Below are positions 59,132 to 64,000 of a stretch of 64,000 bases of DNA, piece after piece. The translations under genes were made by a program, and so were the position numbers. The DNA is taken from positions 15,455,625 to 15,519,624 of the forward strand of contig JABAKD010000016.1 in the NCBI GenBank assembly GCA_012845835.1, in the 5' to 3' direction. This DNA is from Undaria pinnatifida. Taxonomy: Eukaryota > Sar > Phaeophyceae > Laminariales > Alariaceae. Position 1 is the first letter of the stretch, and each line of letters starts with the position of its first letter. The notes beneath the pieces were generated by a model that had not been told where the DNA came from, did not search any database, and saw only the letters and a list, made by a program, of their open reading frames with translations.

Positions 59132-59850
59132 GCTGACCTTAGCTGGGGGTGCATTGTTTATGATCCAACAACGTAATATGTACAAACAAACCTGGTGTAT
59201 GCAGCCTTATTAGTACCGGTACGTGGTATGATACTTCAAATGTTACTGGCATGTATGTACGAACTAGTAAAAGTGCAGCAAAGCACGCAGCATGGCGAAG
59301 CACGGCAAAGCACGGCAAAGCACACGGCGCTGCGCTCTGCTGAGCTAGCGCTGCGGTGCGCTACAGAGATCAGCTGCAGGGCACTGCAGGGCATCGCAGG
59401 GCACGGCACTGCACGGTGCTGCGCTGCTGAGCTATAGTCTAGTGCTGCGGTGGGGGTGCTGGGCGATATCTCAGCTGATGAAACTTCGTGCCAAGTACAA
59501 AACATATTGTGGAAATCAAAGAAAAGCTAAAGAATGACCGTTCCGCAAGTAATGCACAGGCGGCAAATTAGCGGCAAATTGTAGGAAGTTCAACTTTTAC
59601 TATCAATAAACAAAAAGGAAGAAATAATCGCGAAAAGGTTCAAAATCGTGTTGGCAAAAAAAACAAATTTGCAGGAAGCAGCTGAAAGGTCAAGAAACAG
59701 CTGGCAAAACGAGCAGAAACAAAAACAATAAAGGCCGAGCAAGAAACCAACGAAAAGCTGGACCGTTCCGAAGTGTAGTCCGACCCCGGAAATGCCAGGG
59801 ATGCACCAACCGAGCACTTTCAGCGGAAAGAAGTTAGTAAGTATATTTAT

Positions 59851-62574
59851 AGTGGCACGAGTGCTCGTGCGAAGTTGAGTATCAAACTTCGCATTTTGAG
59901 CAGAATAAAACTCGCGCCAAAAAATATCTTCGATATTTATTTTGCACGCACACAACACAAACACGCGCACATACATATAACACATACAGCAGTACCTGGT
60001 ACCGGTATAAAATGACCTCTACAAGCATACCATACGCCACACCAAGTTAAAAACTGCGCATTTTGCAGTAGAGCTGCAGACGCAAAACATATGTGTGTGC
60101 TTGCGTGATGTGCCCGCTATGCACCACACACAGCACTGGTCAACCACGACGAAAATCTAAAAGAACGGCGATGCCCCTTGCCTTGCCCACACGAATCAAT
60201 TCCGGGTAATCCTTTAGTAGTTCTGCCTCTCTACGTTCCGACTAACCAACGATACTCACGCACGCGTATCTCCGTGCAGCCTGGACCAGTACACGAGCTT
60301 CGCGAAGGAGCCATGGGGGTTCAATCGACCTGAAAATCGCAAGGATGACAACCTTTTATCCCGTGCTACCTTCGCCGAATGGCCAAACACAACGTGCGAT
60401 TTCTCTATCCAACGAGGGGTGGCGCCACCCGGCAAGCTCTCCATTTCAAAAGCGAGAGGGGTGGGGCGATCCGGCAATGAAACGGTAAGCACGCAACGGA
60501 ATCGTAAGATGGAGCTTACTGCCTGAAGAACACGAGACAGACGCGTACTTGATTGCTCTGGAGTAGCATCACGGCGCTTGCCAAAAAGTTTTATTCCCTA
60601 CTAGTTCCAAGTCGTTCGTACCCGAAGCATGGGTGCAGCTCTAAAAGGGCAAAAAAAACAAAACTAGCTTTGTACTCCCATATAGCAAAAACAAGCCCCA
60701 GACAAACCCAACTACTGTGTACTGTGTATTTCCGTTGCCTTCGAGAACGGCCGAGAGAAGGGTGTAGACAGGAAGTCTATATACGCCTGCTATGCAGAAG
60801 GGCTTACTTCTTGTGTTCGCTCTGTTCTTGGTCAAGAGGGAAATTTCATCATCCCAACTAACTAACTATCTTCCCTTTCGGACGCGTCGACACAACTGAC
60901 CCCTTGACCCCTTCAGGCTTCACCATCCGCCTCCTCGTCGTCTACACCGGAAACGAGAACATTAAGCACGACGAACAACGAACGCACGAGAGCGAAGAAG
61001 ATCAACGGAAGACCCAACGACGCGATCCGCACTACGCCCGCAGCCGTCACTACCTTTGGCCGTACGAGAAACTCCGCAGACAATGTCACGTCCGCCTACC
61101 CCTTAGCGTCGACACGAAGTTTTTCGTCTGGGCACAATGTGCGCACACCGTCGCCGACACAGACGGAGAAAACGCCTGAAGGAGGACCCGAGGGTTGGAA
61201 AGCTGCCTCCTCCCCTTGGAGCGTCAACAACATCGGCCACAACAACCTCGAAGGAGCAAGCCGCGCACGCAGGAAAAGGGAAGACGATGAAGGGTACATG
61301 CGGGCGGCGTTTGCGTCTCAAAAGGCAGACAAGCCGTACATAGCCGAGGCGCTTCACTTCCGAGCTAGGTACCCTCATACCCTCGGTCACATTACCGCGC
61401 TTTCGCATACCCGTGGTGATCGGCGTAGGGCAACTATCAAGGACCAGCTTGAGCGTTGAAGGCGGTTGTCCGCGTGCTCACCCCGCCCAGTGCGTGGCTC
61501 TCTATCTTGGTGTATTACACCTACGAGCTTTGGTAACTTGGCCCAACGCATCGCTCTATGTCCTTGTTGTATAACAGGTGTACACTCACGAGCATGCGCA
61601 AATTTGCATCAGACCAAAGCTACGATGTGCTCTGCGTATAGAGTGAAGAAACCGGCGAGATCTACGTACCCATGCCCGAAGCCAGTGTCACGCTACCACA
61701 AAGACTCAGTGCTCTACCCTCAGGATATTCGAGCGATATGGAGGAGGGAACTCCTACCTTCTCCTCGTGTACTTGCTTGCCTTATTGCGTCACCGATATT
61801 GACGGCCCTTTGCCTCATGCACTCATTCTAATCGCGTTCGTTGTGCGCCACGCGTAGCCGCCGTGTGCCCATTTTTTCGGCGTAGTTTTTATGCCACGTG
61901 TTGTCGACCTAATCGATAATGGGTGAAAGTGTACGGAATTCAGTGCTGGTGCCGCCACTACTGGTGGCACCGAACATCAATTTCCTCCGGGTAGCCCTGG
62001 GGCTAATTCGTGTATCCCAGAGTTTAAAAGCTAGCCTGCTTTTCTCAATTATGATACTCATGCGCCATGTTGCGCATTTACTCGACCGTGCGTGACTCCG
62101 ATATGACGCAACGGCGGGCGGACATCGAACATATCCTCTACTGAAAAGCACATTATCTTCCCGTACCACGTCCCCGTGCTGTGCCTACAGCCATGTGACT
62201 CTTTCCATTCGCACTATTCATCAATCCCACGCAAAACGTGTCCGTGTCGTCCAACTTTTGACGCAGAGCCAGTTTTTCTGGTACAGTGGGGGTCTCCCTA
62301 TAGTGCCAGTTAATTAGTGCCTGTTGCCCCTATAGTGCCGGTGAAATCACCTCGCACGATTGGAACCCTGTACACTACTAATAATACCAGTATCGGCACT
62401 ATACCCAATAGTGCCGGTGTCCGGCATACTGCCGGTATTGTTGGCTGGCGCACATCGGTACCAAAGGGAGACCGCCACCGTACACCCCGAGTGTGTGACT
62501 CAACTGTCTCCACATAAGCGAATTTCTACCTAATCATCGCCTCCCCGCGTAAGTCTGTCTTGATCAAGCAACCA
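59851..62574. other. Intergenic stretch, no gene supported
   Basis: Several frames of 80-120 codons occur (for example 61139-61459 plus and 60492-60256 minus), but none shows a recognisable domain. The last part holds a GCACTAT-type motif array (62290-62450). Confidence 0.45.
62290..62450. repeat. Array of TATAGTGCC / GGCACTAT motifs in both orientations
   Basis: CCTATAGTGCCAG, CCCTATAGTGCCGG, CGGCACTATACCC, AATAGTGCCGGTG and CATACTGCCGG occur within 160 bases. The GCACTAT core is the one seen at 26.7 and 27.7 kb. Confidence 0.65.
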
Positions 62575-63300
62575 TCAAGCACCTATAGCCTCCGTAGATA
62601 TGCTACCGACGTAGCCGTCGTTTTTTGATGCAGTCTCCCCTGGAGCTTTTTCAACCACATGAGCCGCAGCCGCAGCCGCGGCGGGTGCGGATGCTGGAAG
62701 CATACCCGCGAAAATCCCTTTCTCCGCCTTGTCCTCCTGTTCCAACCTGCTCCCACCCCCAGCCTCTTCCCGCATGAGCGCGTTAAGGGACGCCCGGAGC
62801 TGCCATCCGACCTCCCGGTCCATGTCTCCGAACATCTCGAGGATGGAACCGTTCGGGGTACGAAGAAATTGGCGGTGTAAAGATTTTCTGGCTTCTGCGT
62901 TCACGTCGTAGATTGCCACGTGCATTGTAGAAACGCGGCTTGCGTAGGCGTCTGCCCTGCCCGCTCGCCCCCACAGTTTATTTCGCCCAGTCCCCCCCTT
63001 TTTGCCGCCACCGCTTCCGGGAGTCGAGGTTGATACACCTTCGGGTGGGCTCTGTTCGGCGGCGTGGAAGTCATGAACGATAACCTCTCGGCGGGCTCCG
63101 CCGGCACCGCTAAATCTCCTGGCTCGCATGCACGCATGCTGAAGTTCTGCCGCGGAGACTTCGAGATCGTGCGGCACGAAGAAGTCATCCTCTCGGGCAT
63201 TGAGCCGTCGCCAGACGTCTAGCATGCGCCCGTTCATGTGCGCGTGGAGTAGGTATTGGTGGAGGATGAGCGCCGTCGTGATAGAGACCATGGTGTAGAT
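62575..63300 (-). CDS. Last exon of an unrecognised protein (gene continues beyond the window)
   Basis: This is an open frame of 241 codons plus stop on the minus strand, starting at a good acceptor (CTTGCCAG|ATC at 63300) in phase 0. It begins with a hydrophobic helix (IYTMVSITTALILHQYLL), followed by a conserved-looking stretch (WRRLNAREDDFFVPHDLEV, then AAELQHACMRARRF), a Gly/Ser/Lys linker, an acidic/basic helix (about LEMFGDMDREVGWQLRASLN) and an Ala-rich tail. I do not recognise the family; the hydrophobic start suggests the end of a membrane protein with a cytosolic tail. Upstream exons must lie right of the window. A decayed second copy of the start of this exon sits at 63642-63720. 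The exon call itself is supported by the acceptor, the length and the composition. Confidence 0.6.
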   Translation of the reverse strand: MYTMVSITTALILHQYLLHAHMNGRMLDVWRRLNAREDDFFVPHDLEVSAAELQHACMRARRFSGAGGARREVIVHDFHAAEQSPPEGVSTSTPGSGGGKKGGTGRNKLWGRAGRADAYASRVSTMHVAIYDVNAEARKSLHRQFLRTPNGSILEMFGDMDREVGWQLRASLNALMREEAGGGSRLEQEDKAEKGIFAGMLPASAPAAAAAAAHVVEKAPGETASKNDGYVGSISTEAIGA

Positions 63301-63304
63301 CTGG

Positions 63305-63900
63305 CAAGATAGGGCGATAGGGTGCAAAGGGATTATTTGAGAGTCATGGAACTGTAGATGCGTGATTAGCATACATTGAGAAGGGACGATATGAGAGCAA
63401 TGAAACTGTAGGTGCACAAATAGGATTAGGCGCTGTGTTGTGAATGCAACAGGTTTAAAATGACAACACGATACACATGGAAATACATGAGTTTAAGGTT
63501 CAGTTTTATCCATTCGCCGAGAGATACAAAATGCATACCTGACAAACATAAGAAGGGACGAACGAGAAGCATGAAACTGTAGATGAACAGATACAATAGT
63601 CGAGTAAAAGGGATAGAGCACCTAGCGTTACGATTAAGGCCCCCAGGCATGTAGCATGCGCCCGTGGGGTAGATATTGGTGGAGCATCTGAGCCATCGTG
63701 ACAAAAACGATGGTATAGACCTGGGTGTTTGGTCGATATGTTGAGAAGGAACGAATGAGAGTCTTGAGCCTGTAGATGCGCAAACAGGGTACGTGGAGAA
63801 GGGGCGAATGGGAGGAGTGACACTGCAGATGTGCAAATAGGATACGTCGAGAAGGGCCGAGTGAGTGGTACAAAACTGCACATATGCGCAGATAGGACAA
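63305..63900 (-). repeat. Minisatellite, ~50-60-bp unit, upstream of the terminal exon
   Basis: GAGAAGGGACGAATGAGAG, TGAAACTGTAGATGCGCA and AATAGGATACGTC recur six or more times with drift, on both sides of the duplicated exon fragment. Confidence 0.75.
63642..63720 (-). pseudogene. Decayed duplicate of the start of the terminal exon
   Basis: After an acceptor-like ACACCCAG, the minus strand encodes VYTIVFVTMAQMLHQYLPHG, RMLHAWG and then a stop. This parallels IYTMVSITTALILHQYLLH..GRMLDVW of the exon at 63300, with a 12-base deletion and no donor. It looks like a tandem exon duplication that has decayed. Confidence 0.65.
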
Positions 63901-64000
63901 GGCCGGTAAAAGGGATCGATCACCCTTTGTTCTTACTTCCGTTCGAAAATATCAGCTGATACCTTGTCGACTGTCCGGCAGTTGCGGCAGTGTCAGGGTA

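Larger units (their letters stand above)
57920..59850. repeat. Downstream repeat R, copy C (split by a mini-retrotransposon)
   Basis: It is collinear with the repeats after both FMO genes, though no FMO exon is near. Units start GCTCCGCTCCGC-like near 57928 and 58301, and it ends after AAAGCTGGACCGTTCCG and GAGCACTTTCAG. So R is a dispersed element, not simply FMO flanking sequence. Confidence 0.8.

Overview
The window is eukaryotic nuclear DNA: genes split by GT..AG introns up to about 6 kb long, many retrotransposons, MITE-like and SINE-like elements, and long simple repeats. No bacterial operon, rRNA gene, CRISPR array or complete tRNA gene was seen. The two recognised proteins (a plant/alga-like flavin monooxygenase and a divergent RHD3/Sey1-type GTPase) and the TE-rich introns would fit a stramenopile such as a brown alga, but that assignment is inference.

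Layout. 1-14,115 is copy A of a segmental duplication carrying exons 2-5 of a flavin-containing monooxygenase (FMO); its first exon lies left of the window. 14,129-23,370 is a 9.2-kb block bounded by direct repeats, full of internal minisatellites and without a recognisable protein. 23,371-26,032 is intergenic with a polypyrimidine tract and an (AAC)n microsatellite. 26,033-38,189 holds the complete second FMO gene (5 exons, 590 codons plus stop); from 30,019 to about 41,915 it is copy B of the duplication. 41,916-44,303 is intergenic. 44,304-54,758 on the minus strand is a nine-exon gene for a short RHD3/Sey1-like GTPase. 54,759-57,900 is C-rich degenerate tandem-repeat DNA. 57,920-59,850 is a third copy of the repeat that lies downstream of both FMO genes, here split by a 371-bp miniature LTR retrotransposon. 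59,850-62,574 shows nothing firm. 62,575-63,300 on the minus strand is the last exon of an unrecognised gene that continues beyond the right edge, with a decayed duplicate of part of that exon and a minisatellite upstream.

History. The two FMO copies act as empty-site controls for each other. The antisense copia-type LTR and gag remnant in intron 1 is in both copies and predates the duplication. The 3.1-kb LTR element in intron 4 of copy A and the 787-bp inverted-repeat element in copy B are each in one copy only and came later, and both have clean target-site duplications. Copy A keeps the canonical FMO TGY motif; copy B reads TSY. The genes do not form an operon; apart from the FMO pair there is no sign that the neighbours work together.
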